Positions 1 through 9,955 of a DNA stretch of 64,000 nt are shown in pieces. Source of the DNA: Tabrizicola piscis. GTDB taxonomy: Bacteria; Pseudomonadota; Alphaproteobacteria; Rhodobacterales; Rhodobacteraceae. A program made the translations under genes and the position numbers. The notes beneath the pieces were generated by a model that was not told where the DNA came from, made no database searches, and saw only the letters and a program-made list of their open reading frames with translations. The stretch covers positions 2,852,001 to 2,916,000 of the forward strand of contig NZ_CP034328.1 in NCBI RefSeq assembly GCF_003940805.1. The letters are read 5' to 3'. How positions within the stretch are numbered: the first letter of the stretch is position 1; every line of letters begins with the position of its first letter.

Positions 1-943
1 CCGGGTCGGCCATCAGGCGGTTCATCTCGGTCGTGATCGGCGACAGCTTGGCCACGGCGAGATCGGCCAGCGCGGGTTTGAACGTTCCGAACTGTGCACC
101 GGCATAGTCGCGGATCACCTGATCGACCGTGTGGCCGGACAGCGCCGCGTAGATGTTCACCAGATTGCGCGCCTCGGGGCGGTCTTTCAGACCTTCGACG
201 GTTTCCGGCAAAGGCTCCGGATCGGTCTTGGCCTTGCGGATCTTGGCGGCGATGATGTCGGCGCTGTCAGTCAGGTTGATGCGGCTTTGGTCTGAAGGGT
301 CGGATTTCGACATCTTCTTGGTGCCGTCCCGCAAGCTCATCACCCGGGTCGCGGCCCCTTCGATCAGGGGTTCGACGACGGGGAAGTAATCCCCGCCGTA
401 GTCATTGTTGAACTTGATCGCGATGTCGCGCGTCAGTTCCAGATGCTGCTTCTGGTCTTCGCCCACCGGAACCATCGTGGCGTGATAGGCCATGATGTCA
501 GCCGCCATCAGCGACGGATAGGCGTAAAGGCCCAGCGACGCGGCCTCGGCGTTCTTGCCGGCGGTCTTGTCCTTGAACTGGGTCATCCGGTTCATCCAGC
601 CCAGCCGGGCGACGCAGTTGAAGATCCAGGCCAGTTCCGCATGGGCCGAAACCTGCGACTGGTTGAACAGGATCGACCGCGCGGGGTCGATCCCGGCGGC
701 GATGAAGGCGGCCGCACCCTCACGCGTCTGCTGGCGCAGCTTTTCGGGGTCCTGCCAGACGGTGATCGCGTGCAGATCGACAAGGCAGTAGATCGTTTCG
801 ATCCCCTCATCCTGCTTTTCGACAAAGCGTTTCAGCGCGCCAAGGTAGTTGCCCAGCGTCAGCCCGCCCGAGGGCTGGATGCCCGAGAAGATGCGGGGTT
901 TGTAGGCTTTTGGCGCCTCGGTGGCCGGGGATGCGGAAGACAT
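1..943 (-). CDS. trpS: Tryptophanyl-tRNA synthetase, 3' end off the window
   Basis: Class I aminoacyl-tRNA synthetase that charges tRNA-Trp. Reading the minus strand from the ATG at 943 gives a protein starting [19 protein letters not shown]. The HIGH-equivalent region [14 protein letters not shown] lies near residue 25 and the KMSKS loop appears as [12 protein letters not shown], both diagnostic of TrpS. About 314 codons are present; the family is usually 330-350 residues, so only the C-terminal end is missing. It diverges from the rhomboid-like gene, with about 120 bases between the starts. Identity is firm; the stop codon is not visible. Confidence 0.95.
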   Translation of the reverse strand, partial: MSSASPATEAPKAYKPRIFSGIQPSGGLTLGNYLGALKRFVEKQDEGIETIYCLVDLHAITVWQDPEKLRQQTREGAAAFIAAGIDPARSILFNQSQVSAHAELAWIFNCVARLGWMNRMTQFKDKTAGKNAEAASLGLYAYPSLMAADIMAYHATMVPVGEDQKQHLELTRDIAIKFNNDYGGDYFPVVEPLIEGAATRVMSLRDGTKKMSKSDPSDQSRINLTDSADIIAAKIRKAKTDPEPLPETVEGLKDRPEARNLVNIYAALSGHTVDQVIRDYAGAQFGTFKPALADLAVAKLSPITTEMNRLMADP

Positions 944-1062
944 GAAAGGCTCCGGTCTGGAATTCACTGACGAACCCGCGTAATCGAAGGGGGCAAGGGC
1001 GTCAATTGCCGGGAGCCGACATCGGGCCCGGATACGGACCCGGACGCGGGATGAGGGACAAG

Positions 1063-1752
1063 ATGCAGCCAGATCTGAATGCGGCACCGATCAATCCGTT
1101 GCCGATGATTGTTTGGGTGCTGGCCCTGCCCATCGTCGCGATGGAGGTGGTGTTGGCCCTGGCCGAAGCGGGGCTGGTGGGCGGCGCGGGTGGCATCGGC
1201 TGGAGGCTGCAGGCGGTGGAGCGGTTCGGGATGTTCCCGGAACTGCTGCGGCGGCAGGTGGAGACGGGGGGGCACCCCTATGAAGACCTCGTGCGGCTGG
1301 TGGCCTATCCCTTGGTCCATGGCAGCTTTACCCATGCGCTGTTCGCGGTCGTGATCCTGCTCGCCTTGGGCAAGATGGTGGGCGAGATCTTCCGTTGGTG
1401 GGGCGTGGTGGTGGTCTTCCTTGGCCCGGCCATTGCCGGTGGGCTGGTCTACGGCCTCGTGATCCCGGACCTGCGCGCGCCATTGATCGGGGCCTATCCG
1501 GCGGTCTACGGGCTGATCGGGGCGTTCACCTTCCTGCTCTGGACCAACCTCGCGCGGAGGGGGGCGAACAAGTACCGGGCGTTCAGCCTGATCGGGGCGC
1601 TGCTGTTCTTCCAGCTGGTGTTTGGCGTCCTGTTTGGCGGGACATGGGACTGGGTGGCCGACGTGACAGGCTTTGTCGCCGGGTTCCTGTTGTCCTTTGT
1701 CGTCAGCCCGGGCGGTTGGGCCCGGGTTGTGGACATGATCCGTCAGCGCTGA
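1063..1752 (+). CDS. Rhomboid-family membrane protein, apparently catalytically inactive
   Basis: A 229-residue polytopic membrane protein with the rhomboid fold: HGSFTHALF near residues 86-94 matches the TM2 His motif, [15 protein letters not shown] (141-155) sits where active enzymes have GxSG, and DVTGFVAGF (200-208) sits where they have HxxGF. The catalytic Ser and His are both missing, so peptidase activity is unlikely. ATG 1063 is preferred (GAGGGA at 1053-1058); ATG 1051 and TTG 1006 are upstream in-frame options. The tail overlaps the convergent murJ stop by ten bases. Its role is unknown; by analogy with pseudo-rhomboids it may bind or escort membrane proteins. Confidence 0.8.
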   Translation: MQPDLNAAPINPLPMIVWVLALPIVAMEVVLALAEAGLVGGAGGIGWRLQAVERFGMFPELLRRQVETGGHPYEDLVRLVAYPLVHGSFTHALFAVVILLALGKMVGEIFRWWGVVVVFLGPAIAGGLVYGLVIPDLRAPLIGAYPAVYGLIGAFTFLLWTNLARRGANKYRAFSLIGALLFFQLVFGVLFGGTWDWVADVTGFVAGFLLSFVVSPGGWARVVDMIRQR

Positions 1753-3287
1753 CGCCGCAGCGCGCTGCGCAGCTCGACCCAGCTCATGCCGCCGATGGCC
1801 ATCACGGTGCCAAAGTAGACGGCCATCGCCGTAAGGATCATGCCCAGAAGCACCACGGCCCGTATCCCCCGGCTGTTCAGCGGCCCGGCAAGCAGATGGG
1901 ACAGCCCCCAAAGGACCAGCCCCATCAAAAGGGCAGCGATGATGATCCGTGGCAGGCGATAGCGGAACCGGTCATCAAACCGCGCGGCATCGCCCATCGC
2001 GCGGCTTCCGCGCCAAAGCTGCCAGACCATCACCCAGGCCGACACCGATGTCGCGATGGCCGCGGCCATGAAGCCGATGAGCGGCATCAGCCCAAGGGCA
2101 AGGACGGCGTTCACCACCATCGACCAGACGGCAAAGCGGAAGGGGGACCGTGTATCCTCACGCGCGTAGTAAAGCGGCTGCAGCACCTTGTGCAGCACGA
2201 AGGCCGGCAGACCCATGCCGTAAGCCGCCAGCGCAATGGCGGTATTGTCCGTCGCCTCTGCCCCGTAAGCGCCGCGCTGGAACAGGACCGAGATGATCGG
2301 ATAGGCAATCACCACCAGCGCCACGGCGGCAGGAATGGTGAGGAGGAGGGCAAACTCTGTCCCCCGGTTGAAGCTTGCGCGCGAGCCTTCGGCATCGCCC
2401 GCCCGCAGGCGCCTTGACAGATCGGGCAGCAGGACGATCCCGATGGCGATCCCCACGACACCAAGCGGCAGTTGGTAGATGCGATCGGCGTTGTACAGCC
2501 AGACCACCGCGCCTTCTGTCAGGCTGGCGACTTGGCGACCAACGATCAGGTTGATCTGCACCACCCCGCCTGCCAGCACGGCCGGTGCTGCGATGATGGC
2601 CAGGCGTTTCAGCTCCGGCGTCAGGACGGGCCAGCGGAACGGCAGGCGGTAGCCTAGGTGGCGCACGGCAACCCAGGTGACCAGCAACTGCAATACGCCC
2701 GACAAGGTGACCGACCAGGCCAGCGTGCGGCCGATGTCCCAGCCCATCCGGTTGGCCAAGATCATGCCGACGATCATGGTGGCCGACAACAGGATTGTCA
2801 CGACCGAGGTGATGACGAACCGCCCCGCCGCGTTCAGCATCCCGGACAACAGGGCGGTCAGCGAGATGAACAGGATGTAGGGAAAGGCGATCTGGCCCAG
2901 CGTCACGGCAAGATCAAAGCGTTCGTCACCGACAAAGCCCGAGGCCATCATGATGACCAGAAGCGGCATCCCCAGAATCGCCAGCACCGAGAACACGGTC
3001 AGCAGGGCCGCCATGCCCCAGAAGGCATCACGGGCAAAGGCTTCGGCGTTTTCACCTGCCTCGACCTTCTTGGCGAACATCGGGATGAAGGCGAAGTTGA
3101 ACGCCCCTTCGGCGAAGAAGCGGCGGAACATGTTGGGCAGGGATTGCGCGATCACAAAGGCCTGCGCCACCGGACCGTCGCCAAGATACTTGGCAAGGAA
3201 GATGTCGCGCACCAGCCCGGCGAAGCGGCTGATCAGCGTCCAGAATCCGACAGTCAGAAAGCCCTTGATGATACGGACGGGTTTCAT
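1743..3287 (-). CDS. murJ: Lipid II flippase MurJ (MviN family)
   Basis: A 514-residue MOP-superfamily transporter that moves lipid-linked peptidoglycan precursor across the inner membrane. The start MKPVRIIKGFLTVGFWTLI and the early segment SRFAGLVRDIFLAKYLG are the conserved MurJ N-terminus, and about 14 hydrophobic segments follow. The frame is open to 3428, but ATG 3287 is the family start. It lies downstream of glnD on the same strand, separated by a 109-base gap that contains a large hairpin, so read-through from glnD may be limited. Confidence 0.93.
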   Translation of the reverse strand: MKPVRIIKGFLTVGFWTLISRFAGLVRDIFLAKYLGDGPVAQAFVIAQSLPNMFRRFFAEGAFNFAFIPMFAKKVEAGENAEAFARDAFWGMAALLTVFSVLAILGMPLLVIMMASGFVGDERFDLAVTLGQIAFPYILFISLTALLSGMLNAAGRFVITSVVTILLSATMIVGMILANRMGWDIGRTLAWSVTLSGVLQLLVTWVAVRHLGYRLPFRWPVLTPELKRLAIIAAPAVLAGGVVQINLIVGRQVASLTEGAVVWLYNADRIYQLPLGVVGIAIGIVLLPDLSRRLRAGDAEGSRASFNRGTEFALLLTIPAAVALVVIAYPIISVLFQRGAYGAEATDNTAIALAAYGMGLPAFVLHKVLQPLYYAREDTRSPFRFAVWSMVVNAVLALGLMPLIGFMAAAIATSVSAWVMVWQLWRGSRAMGDAARFDDRFRYRLPRIIIAALLMGLVLWGLSHLLAGPLNSRGIRAVVLLGMILTAMAVYFGTVMAIGGMSWVELRSALRRQR

Positions 3288-3319
3288 GCAGTGGGAACTT
3301 TCCGGTGGTGGGGTTGCTC

Positions 3320-3383
3320 GTCGAGCACTTCGTGCACTCCTCGTGGCGTGGCACCCTCGCGAGGAGGGCACGAAGTGCTCGAC
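3320..3383. repeat. Large inverted repeat in the glnD-murJ gap
   Basis: Arms at 3320-3335 and 3368-3383 are exact reverse complements (GTCGAGCACTTCGTGC). With one mismatch they extend inwards to about 24 bp, leaving a loop of roughly 15 bases. There is no clear U-tract, so this may be a REP-like palindrome or an mRNA-stabilising hairpin rather than an intrinsic terminator. It fills most of the gap between the glnD stop and the murJ start. Confidence 0.75.
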
Positions 3384-3396
3384 AAGCCTGCCCGCA

Positions 3397-6171
3397 TCAT
3401 GCCCGTGCCCGTTCCGCGCCTTCGGCAATGGCGGCGCGCAACTTGCGGTCCAGCGCTTCTTGCTTGTGCTTCTGGTGCAGTTTCAGGCCGAACATGTCTT
3501 TCACATAGAAAGTATCCACCACCTGCGCCCCATAGGTCGCGATCACGGCACTTGCAATGTAGATATTGTTGGCGGCCAGCGTGCGGGTCAGGTCGTACAG
3601 CAGTCCCGGACGGTCGCGGGTGTCCACTTCGATGATGGTGTAGATCTCGGACCCTTCGTTGTCGAAGGTGATGTGGGTGGGAAAGCGAAACTCGCGGTCG
3701 CGCTTTTTCAGCTTGTCGCGGTCCTTCAGCGCCTCGCGCGCCACGACTTCGCCGCGCAGGGTCTTGTCGATCATCTGCCGCAGGCGGGGCAGGCGCGTGA
3801 CCTCATAGGGTTTGCCTTCGGTGTCCTGCACCCAGAAGACGGCGGTCGCATAGCCGTCTTTCGAGGTATAGGTGCGCGCGTCCACCACATTGGCCCCGAC
3901 CAGCGCCAGCGCGCCCGCAAGGCGGCTGAAGATGCCGGGGTGATCGACCAGCGCGAAACAGGTGCGGGTGGCGTCGCGGTCCGGGTCGGGATGCAGGTCG
4001 ATGCGGATTTCATTGTCGCCAAGGTCCTGCAGCAGGCTGGCGAAAATCTCATGCGTATTGGTCGACAGACCTTGCCAATAGGGCGCGTAGTGGCGGCTGG
4101 TTTCATGGTCAAGCGCCGCCTTGTCCCAGGTTTTCAGCCGGGCGCGCAGGGCATCTTTCGCGTCATCCTTGCGGTTTTCGCGGTTGACGTTTTCCAGCCC
4201 GCCTTCCAGCGCCTCGGCCGTCTGCTTGTACAGTTGACGCAGCAGCATGGCCTTCCAGTTGTTCCACGTCCCCGGCCCGACGCCGCGGATGTCACAGACG
4301 GTCAGGACGGTCAGAAGGTCCAGCCGCTTGCGGGTCTTCACCGCCTTGGCAAAGTCGCGCACGGTGCGGGGGTCACCAATGTCGCGCTTTTGCGCCATGT
4401 CGGACATCAGAAGGTGATAGCGCACCAGCCATTCGACCGTTTCACATTCCTCCGGCTCCAGCCCCAGCCTTGGGGCGATGCGGCGTGCCATCTGCGCGCC
4501 AAGGATCGAATGATCCTCAGGTCGCCCCTTGCCGATGTCATGAAGCAATAGCGCCACATAGATCACCCGGCGGCTTACCCCGTCCTTCAGGATGCCCGAA
4601 GCAACGGGCAGTTCCTCCACCAGCTCGCCCCGTTCGATCTGGGCAAGGCAGCTGATGGTCTGGATGATGTGCTCGTCCACCGTGTAGTGGTGGTAGACGT
4701 TGAACTGCATCATCGCGACGATGGGTTCGAATTCCGGGATGAAGGCGGACAGCACGCCCAGCTCGTTCATCCGGCGCAAGCTGCGTTCCGGGTTGCCGTG
4801 CTTGAGCAGCAGATCAAGGAAGATACGCCGCGCTTCGGGATCGTCGCGCATGTCTTCGTCGATCAGGTCAAGGTTGGCCGCCAGCAGCCGCATGATGTTG
4901 GGGTGAAGAAGGTAGCCCGTGCGCAGCGCCTCTTCGAACACCCGCAGCAGGTTCAGCTTGTCGGCCAGAAAGGCCTGCGGGTCGGTCACGTCGATCCGGC
5001 CCTGCACCAGCTTGTAGCCGGGCCTGACCTGCTTGGTGCGCTTGAAGATGCCAAACAGGCTGGCTTCGCGCTTGGCGTGGCGGGCCTCAAGTTCAGTCAG
5101 GAAGATCCGGGTCAGTTCGCCCACGCGGGTGGCCTGACGGAAGTAGTCCTGCATGAAATGCTCCACCGCGCGCCTGCCGCCGGTGTCGCGGTAGCCCATG
5201 CGCGCCGCGACCTCGACCTGCAGGTCGAAGGACAGGACATCGGTCGCGCGGCCGGTGACGTAGTGCAGATGGCAGCGTACGGCCCAAAGGAAATCTTCGG
5301 CCCGGGCGAAGGTATCAAACTCCTCGCGCGACAACAGACCCGCGGCGACCAGCCCTTCCGAGGAGGGCACGCGGTGCAGGTACTTGCCGATCCAGTAAAG
5401 CGTCTGCAGGTCGCGCAGGCCGCCTTTGCCCTCCTTCACGTTCGGTTCCAGCACATAGCGCTGGCCACCCTGCCGCTTGTGGCGTTCGGCGCGTTCGGCC
5501 AGCTTTGCCTCGATGAACTCGGGGCCCGAATTCTTGAACAGGTCGGACCAGAGCTTCGTGTCCAGCTCCGCCGCAAGCGGGGCATGACCGCAGATGAAGC
5601 GATGCTCCAGCAGGGCGGTGCGGATGGTGATATCCTCGCGGCCAAGGCGGATGCAGTCCTTCACCGTGCGGCTGGAATGGCCGACCTTCAGCTTCAGGTC
5701 CCACAGGATGTACAGCATCGTCTCGATGACGCTTTCGGCCCAGGGGGTGATCTTCCAGGGCGTCAGGAACAAAAGGTCCACGTCGGAATGCGGGGCCATC
5801 TCGGCCCGGCCGTAGCCGCCAACGGCAAGGACGGCGATCCGTTCGGATTCGGTCGGGTTCGGAACCGGGTGCAAGTGGATGGCCGCCGCCAAGGCCGTCT
5901 GAACCAGCGCATCGGTCAACAAGGACTGCGCCGCGATCAGCCCGCGCGCCGCGCGCGGGGTGGCCATGAAGGCGGCATCCAGCGCCGTCGCTGTTGCAGC
6001 TTTGGCGGCGGACAAGTCCTTGACGACCAGCGCCCGCGCTTCCTTTGGGTCTTGCGCCCCGGCAAGCGATTGCAGGACACGCGCGGTCAGGTCCCCGGCG
6101 TCAGGCACCACCTGGGCTGCCAGCCCCGCAGTGCTCTGCGGCGCAGGGACAGCCCCGACCAGCGCGGTCAT
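3397..6171 (-). CDS. glnD: [Protein-PII] uridylyltransferase / uridylyl-removing enzyme
   Basis: Bifunctional nitrogen sensor of 924 residues that uridylylates and deuridylylates PII proteins in response to glutamine. Visible in order are the nucleotidyltransferase motif GGYGRAEMAPHSDVDL (about 118-133), an HD phosphohydrolase motif LLLHDIGKGRPEDHS in the middle, and two C-terminal ACT domains (DHPGIFSRLAGAL and DTRDRPGLLYDLTRTL). The frame runs upstream to 6255, but ATG 6171 sits four bases after the stop of the preceding lipoprotein gene and gives a normal family length. All catalytic regions look intact. Confidence 0.95.
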   Translation of the reverse strand: MTALVGAVPAPQSTAGLAAQVVPDAGDLTARVLQSLAGAQDPKEARALVVKDLSAAKAATATALDAAFMATPRAARGLIAAQSLLTDALVQTALAAAIHLHPVPNPTESERIAVLAVGGYGRAEMAPHSDVDLLFLTPWKITPWAESVIETMLYILWDLKLKVGHSSRTVKDCIRLGREDITIRTALLEHRFICGHAPLAAELDTKLWSDLFKNSGPEFIEAKLAERAERHKRQGGQRYVLEPNVKEGKGGLRDLQTLYWIGKYLHRVPSSEGLVAAGLLSREEFDTFARAEDFLWAVRCHLHYVTGRATDVLSFDLQVEVAARMGYRDTGGRRAVEHFMQDYFRQATRVGELTRIFLTELEARHAKREASLFGIFKRTKQVRPGYKLVQGRIDVTDPQAFLADKLNLLRVFEEALRTGYLLHPNIMRLLAANLDLIDEDMRDDPEARRIFLDLLLKHGNPERSLRRMNELGVLSAFIPEFEPIVAMMQFNVYHHYTVDEHIIQTISCLAQIERGELVEELPVASGILKDGVSRRVIYVALLLHDIGKGRPEDHSILGAQMARRIAPRLGLEPEECETVEWLVRYHLLMSDMAQKRDIGDPRTVRDFAKAVKTRKRLDLLTVLTVCDIRGVGPGTWNNWKAMLLRQLYKQTAEALEGGLENVNRENRKDDAKDALRARLKTWDKAALDHETSRHYAPYWQGLSTNTHEIFASLLQDLGDNEIRIDLHPDPDRDATRTCFALVDHPGIFSRLAGALALVGANVVDARTYTSKDGYATAVFWVQDTEGKPYEVTRLPRLRQMIDKTLRGEVVAREALKDRDKLKKRDREFRFPTHITFDNEGSEIYTIIEVDTRDRPGLLYDLTRTLAANNIYIASAVIATYGAQVVDTFYVKDMFGLKLHQKHKQEALDRKLRAAIAEGAERARA

Positions 6172-6175
6172 GCCG

Positions 6176-7351
6176 TCAGAACCCGGCGCCGGCAAAGCTG
6201 CGAGGCGCGGAGTCGATGACCACAACCTGGTTGCTGCGGATCTGCGCCACCGCAAGACCGCGTTCGTTGGTGCCGTTCGGCAACAGCCGGAAGATGCCCG
6301 AAACGCCCGCGAACCCGGCGGATTGCGTCAGTGCCGCGCGCGAGATCGGCGCGCCATTGCTGGACCGCGCCAGCGCCCCGATGGCGGCGATTCCGTCATA
6401 GGCAAGCCCCGCCACGGCCGAAGGGCTGGTGCCATAGGCCGCAAGGTAGCGCGATTGGAACTGTGCCTGCAGGCCGGGGTCCGGCATGGCGAACCAGCCG
6501 CCCTGGACGCCCGGAAGTGCCAGCGTGGCAGGCGGAATATCCCAGCGCGTCAGGCCGATGAACTGCGTGCTGGCGCGGTCGATCCCGTTGTCTACCAGAA
6601 GCTGCGACAAAAGCGGCAGCGCCCCCGCGGTGTCGGCCGTCAGGAACAGGGCCGTCGCGCCGGACGACCGCGCCGAGCTGACAATGCCGGTTGCGGCCTG
6701 AACGATCCCGTTTTGCGAGAATTCATACGAGGTCACGCCAACGACCGACCCACCGGCAGCAGCCACCCCACGCTCGATCGCGGCCTTGCCAACCTCGCCG
6801 GCGACGTTGCGGTCATGCACGATCAGGATCTTCGACTTGCCGCTGCGCACGGCAAAACTGGCCAGCCTGCGGGCCGTGTTGTCAAAGGTCTGGCCCAGAA
6901 CAAAGACGTTGCCCCCGGCAATGGCGGCATTGTTGGAAAAGGCCAGCACGTTCACGCCGGAACTGGCGACAGCGACGCCTGCTGCGTTCGCTTCTTCGGA
7001 ATAGAACGGGCCGAGGATGACTTGCGCCCCCTCATCCACCGCCTGCTTCGCCAGCGCCGAGGCTTGCGCCGGGCTGCCGCCCGTCCGGTAGACACGCAGG
7101 TCGATCGTCACGCCGCTCAGGTCGGCCATTGCCAGACGCGCGGCATTCTCAAGATTCTGGCCAAACAGTTCGTCCTGCGACTGGCCTGACCCTGACGGGA
7201 CCAGCAACGCCACCTGCACAGTACCACCTGAGCCGGTGGCAGGACCGGTCGACGTGCCCCCGACCGGCACGCAGGCCGACAGCACCACCGCGCAAAGCAC
7301 GAGGAAAGACCGACCCAGCGACTTGCGGGTCCGATGAATAACGGACAACAT
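6176..7351 (-). CDS. Penicillin-binding protein activator-like lipoprotein (LppC / periplasmic-binding fold)
   Basis: A 391-residue predicted lipoprotein: a basic N-terminus, a hydrophobic stretch, then the lipobox LSAC with Cys27. The rest resembles a Leu/Ile/Val-type periplasmic binding fold (VQVALLVPSGSGQSQ, then VILGPFYSEEANAAG and IVHDRNVAGEVGKAAIERG). Proteins of this kind in alphaproteobacteria are annotated as LpoA-like activators of penicillin-binding proteins. It stands immediately upstream of glnD (four-base gap) and diverges from rsmI. The PBP-activator role is inferred from family naming only. Confidence 0.8.
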   Translation of the reverse strand: MLSVIHRTRKSLGRSFLVLCAVVLSACVPVGGTSTGPATGSGGTVQVALLVPSGSGQSQDELFGQNLENAARLAMADLSGVTIDLRVYRTGGSPAQASALAKQAVDEGAQVILGPFYSEEANAAGVAVASSGVNVLAFSNNAAIAGGNVFVLGQTFDNTARRLASFAVRSGKSKILIVHDRNVAGEVGKAAIERGVAAAGGSVVGVTSYEFSQNGIVQAATGIVSSARSSGATALFLTADTAGALPLLSQLLVDNGIDRASTQFIGLTRWDIPPATLALPGVQGGWFAMPDPGLQAQFQSRYLAAYGTSPSAVAGLAYDGIAAIGALARSSNGAPISRAALTQSAGFAGVSGIFRLLPNGTNERGLAVAQIRSNQVVVIDSAPRSFAGAGF

Positions 7352-7439
7352 GAAGGTTCCTCACTCTGCAACGGCACGGCGAACACGCGCCTGGACTTTC
7401 GCAAGTCAAGGTAATGGGTTCGGAAAGGGAAGTAAACTT

Positions 7440-8351
7440 GTGAGGCAGTCAACAGACCCGACCGAGACAGGACACAAACCCGCCCTGCGCGCCATTCCGC
7501 CGGGGCTGCATTTCGTGTCGACGCCAATCGGCGCGGCCCGCGACATCACGCTGCGGGCGCTGGATGTGCTGGCAGGGGCGGATGTGCTGGTGGCCGAGGA
7601 TACGCGCACATTGCGCCATCTGATGGAGATTCATGGCGTCGCCCTGGGCGGGCGTCCGCTGATCGCCTATCACGACCATAGCGGCGACGCGACGGTGGCC
7701 CGCCTGCTTGGGCTGATCGGCGAAGGCCGCAGCGTGGCCTATGCGTCCGAAGCGGGAACGCCGCTGATCTCGGACCCCGGGTTCGAACTGGCGCGGGCAG
7801 CAGCGGCGGCCGGATTGCCGATGTCCGCAGCCCCCGGCCCCTGCGCCGCGATCTGCGCCCTGACCCTGTCGGGCCTGCCGACGGACCGGTTTCTGTTCGC
7901 AGGCTTTGCACCGGCCGCCCAAGGGGCCCGGCGGACGTTTCTGGCGGAACTTTCAGGCGTGAAGGCAACGCTGATCCTTTACGAAAGCCCCAAGCGTCTG
8001 AAGTCGCTGCTGGCAGACATGGTGCAGGCCCTGGGCGCGGAGCGAGAGGCCGTTGTCTGTCGGGAATTGACCAAACGCTTCGAGGAAGTCTCGCGCGGAT
8101 CGCTCGCCACATTGGCGGCGGCTTTTGCCGAAAGGGACATCAAGGGCGAGATCGTGGTCCTTGTTGACCGCGCCGCAGACGTGGTGGCCGGCAAGGACAC
8201 GGTCGAGGCGGCGCTGCTGAAGGCGCTTGCCTCGATGAGCGTTAAGGATGCAGCAACTTCTGTGTCGCAAACTCTGGGGGTATCGCGCAAGATTGTGTAC
8301 CGGATCGCGCTTGATCTTGACCGGACCCGATCTGACAGCGCCCCATCCTGA
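7440..8351 (+). CDS. rsmI: 16S rRNA (cytidine1402-2'-O)-methyltransferase
   Basis: SAM-dependent methyltransferase of 303 residues that 2'-O-methylates C1402 in the ribosomal decoding centre. The tetrapyrrole-methylase fold is clear: LHFVSTPIGAARDITLRAL, VLVAEDTRTLRHLM, SEAGTPLISDPG and AAPGPCAAICAL. The frame is open from 7350, but GTG 7440 is the best start because AAGGGA lies nine bases upstream and the protein then has family length. It diverges from the lipoprotein gene across about 88 bases and is followed seven bases later by yraN, a common operon arrangement. Confidence 0.93.
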   Translation: MRQSTDPTETGHKPALRAIPPGLHFVSTPIGAARDITLRALDVLAGADVLVAEDTRTLRHLMEIHGVALGGRPLIAYHDHSGDATVARLLGLIGEGRSVAYASEAGTPLISDPGFELARAAAAAGLPMSAAPGPCAAICALTLSGLPTDRFLFAGFAPAAQGARRTFLAELSGVKATLILYESPKRLKSLLADMVQALGAEREAVVCRELTKRFEEVSRGSLATLAAAFAERDIKGEIVVLVDRAADVVAGKDTVEAALLKALASMSVKDAATSVSQTLGVSRKIVYRIALDLDRTRSDSAPS

Positions 8352-8358
8352 GGATGCC

Positions 8359-8757
8359 ATGCCTTTCGACTTCGCCCCTGATCCAATCGCGCGCACCAAA
8401 TCAGCCCGGGGAAAGACAAACTATCTTGCCGGGCTTGCGGCCGAGGCGGCCGTGGCTCGTCGATATGAAGACAGGGGCATCCCGATCTGTGCCCGCCGCT
8501 GGCGCGGCCTGACCGGTGAGATTGATCTGATCGGGCGTTCCGGGGATGAGGTCATCTTTGTCGAAGTCAAGCAAAGCCGCACCCATGATCTTGCCGCCTC
8601 GCACATCTCGCAGGCGCAAATCGCCCGGATCTTCGTGACTGTCGACGAATTTCTGGCAGGGGAACCAAAGGGTTTGCTGACCGATGTCCGGATTGACCTT
8701 GCGCTGGTCGACGGGCAGGGCCGGATCGAAGTTGTGGAAAACGCCTTCGCGGGTTGA
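8359..8757 (+). CDS. yraN: UPF0102 / YraN family endonuclease-like protein
   Basis: A 132-residue protein of the YraN family, with a restriction-endonuclease-like fold and unproven function. The diagnostic core is present: [37 protein letters not shown] (E, D and ExK of a PD-(D/E)xK-type site) and the later [13 protein letters not shown] 8359 follows the rsmI stop by seven bases, so the two are probably co-transcribed. This gene pair is widely conserved. Confidence 0.9.
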   Translation: MPFDFAPDPIARTKSARGKTNYLAGLAAEAAVARRYEDRGIPICARRWRGLTGEIDLIGRSGDEVIFVEVKQSRTHDLAASHISQAQIARIFVTVDEFLAGEPKGLLTDVRIDLALVDGQGRIEVVENAFAG

Positions 8758-8813
8758 ATTGCATCTTTCGGCGCCATGGGCCATCACTCGGCTACAAGCC
8801 AATGGAGCGTGCG

Positions 8814-9758
8814 ATGCCCTTGAAGATAGCCCTGCAGATGGACCCGATCGGGTCGGTCAACATCCATGCCGATTCGACCTTCCGCATCGCGATCGAAGCG
8901 CAGGAGCGGGGGCATTCGCTGTTTTACTACACGCCCGACCGGCTGGCGTTCGTCGAAGGGCGCGTCACGGCGCGGGGTTGGTGGATCGCCTTGCGGTGGG
9001 AAGTTGGTAACCACGTCAGCTATGGGGAGGAGACCGAGGTCGATCTGAGGGAAATGGATGTGGTCTGGCTGCGGCAGGATCCGCCGTTCGACATGGGCTA
9101 TATCACCACAACGCATCTGCTGGAGATGATCCATCCGCAGACGCTGGTGGTCAATGACCCGTTCTGGGTCAGGAACAGCCCGGAGAAACTTCTGGTCCTG
9201 CGGTTTCCTGATCTGACGCCACCGACGGCGATCGCGCGGGATCTGGCGACGATCCGAGCGTTCAAGGCGCGGCATGGGGATGTGATCCTGAAGCCGCTCT
9301 ACGGCAACGGGGGGGCGGGGGTGTTCCGGCTGGATCCCGGCGACCGGAACCTTGCATCGCTGCATGAGCTGTTCATGGGGATCAACCGCGAGCCGTTGAT
9401 CGTGCAGAAATTCCTGCCGGCGGTGGAGAAAGGGGACAAGCGGATCATTCTGGTGGACGGCGAGCCTGTGGGGGCGATCAACCGCGTGCCGCTGGCGGGG
9501 GAGACGCGGTCGAACATGCATGCGGGGGGGCGGCCGGAGAAGGTGGGGCTGACCGAGCGGGATCTGGAGATCTGCCGGAAGATCGGGCCGGTCCTGCGCG
9601 AGAAGGGGCAGGTTTTCGTGGGCATCGATGTGATCGGGGACTGGCTGACTGAGATCAATGTGACCTCGCCCACCGGGATTCAGGAGCTGGAGCGGTTCGA
9701 CGGGACGAACGCTGCGGCCCTGATCTGGGATGTGATCGAGGCGAAGCGGGGGCTGTAA
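8814..9758 (+). CDS. gshB: Glutathione synthetase
   Basis: ATP-grasp ligase of 314 residues that joins gamma-glutamylcysteine and glycine. Family signatures include [20 protein letters not shown] at the N-terminus, [21 protein letters not shown], the grasp region [16 protein letters not shown] and the metal-binding end [19 protein letters not shown] 8814 has GGAG six bases upstream; the frame opens at 8754. It is probably in one transcription unit with rsmI and yraN. A hairpin follows at 9766-9780. Confidence 0.95.
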   Translation: MPLKIALQMDPIGSVNIHADSTFRIAIEAQERGHSLFYYTPDRLAFVEGRVTARGWWIALRWEVGNHVSYGEETEVDLREMDVVWLRQDPPFDMGYITTTHLLEMIHPQTLVVNDPFWVRNSPEKLLVLRFPDLTPPTAIARDLATIRAFKARHGDVILKPLYGNGGAGVFRLDPGDRNLASLHELFMGINREPLIVQKFLPAVEKGDKRIILVDGEPVGAINRVPLAGETRSNMHAGGRPEKVGLTERDLEICRKIGPVLREKGQVFVGIDVIGDWLTEINVTSPTGIQELERFDGTNAAALIWDVIEAKRGL

Positions 9759-9765
9759 GGGCTGT

Positions 9766-9780
9766 GTCCCGGGCAGGGAC
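9766..9780 (+). terminator. Short GC hairpin after gshB
   Basis: GTCCCGGGCAGGGAC forms a 5-bp GTCCC/GGGAC stem. The identical 15 bases follow the GAPDH-like gene at 50772-50786. There is no U-tract, so it may be a weak or Rho-assisted terminator or part of a repeat family. Confidence 0.4.
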
Positions 9781-9903
9781 ATCGGGCCAAGCCTATGAAA
9801 TAAAACAGTTCTGCGCTTCGCGTTAGCCAATCGTTAAGGATATGGCCACAGGGCGCAGGCGCAAGATGAACGGGCCAAAGGCCTTGGCGTCGTCTGTGGA
9901 AAT

Positions 9904-9955
9904 GGGGGTTTTGCACCCCCACACCCCCGCAGAGTATTTGGGTAAAGAGCAAGCC
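9904..9955 (+). repeat. Intergenic hairpin-TATTT element, copy 1
   Basis: A GGGGG/CCCCC hairpin (9904-9920) is followed by a second C-run and the tail CAGAGTATTTGGGTAAAGAG. The same layout recurs at 12676, 21246, 28174, 28357 (inverted), 34411/34441, 48661 (inverted), 50878 and 54130. Here it lies downstream of gshB in the sense orientation, where it could end transcription. Confidence 0.7.

Noticed and set aside
4669..6219. Long plus-strand frame (516 codons) opposite glnD
   Set aside because: It is the shadow of the glnD coding frame in GC-rich DNA; the glnD frame carries all domain motifs.
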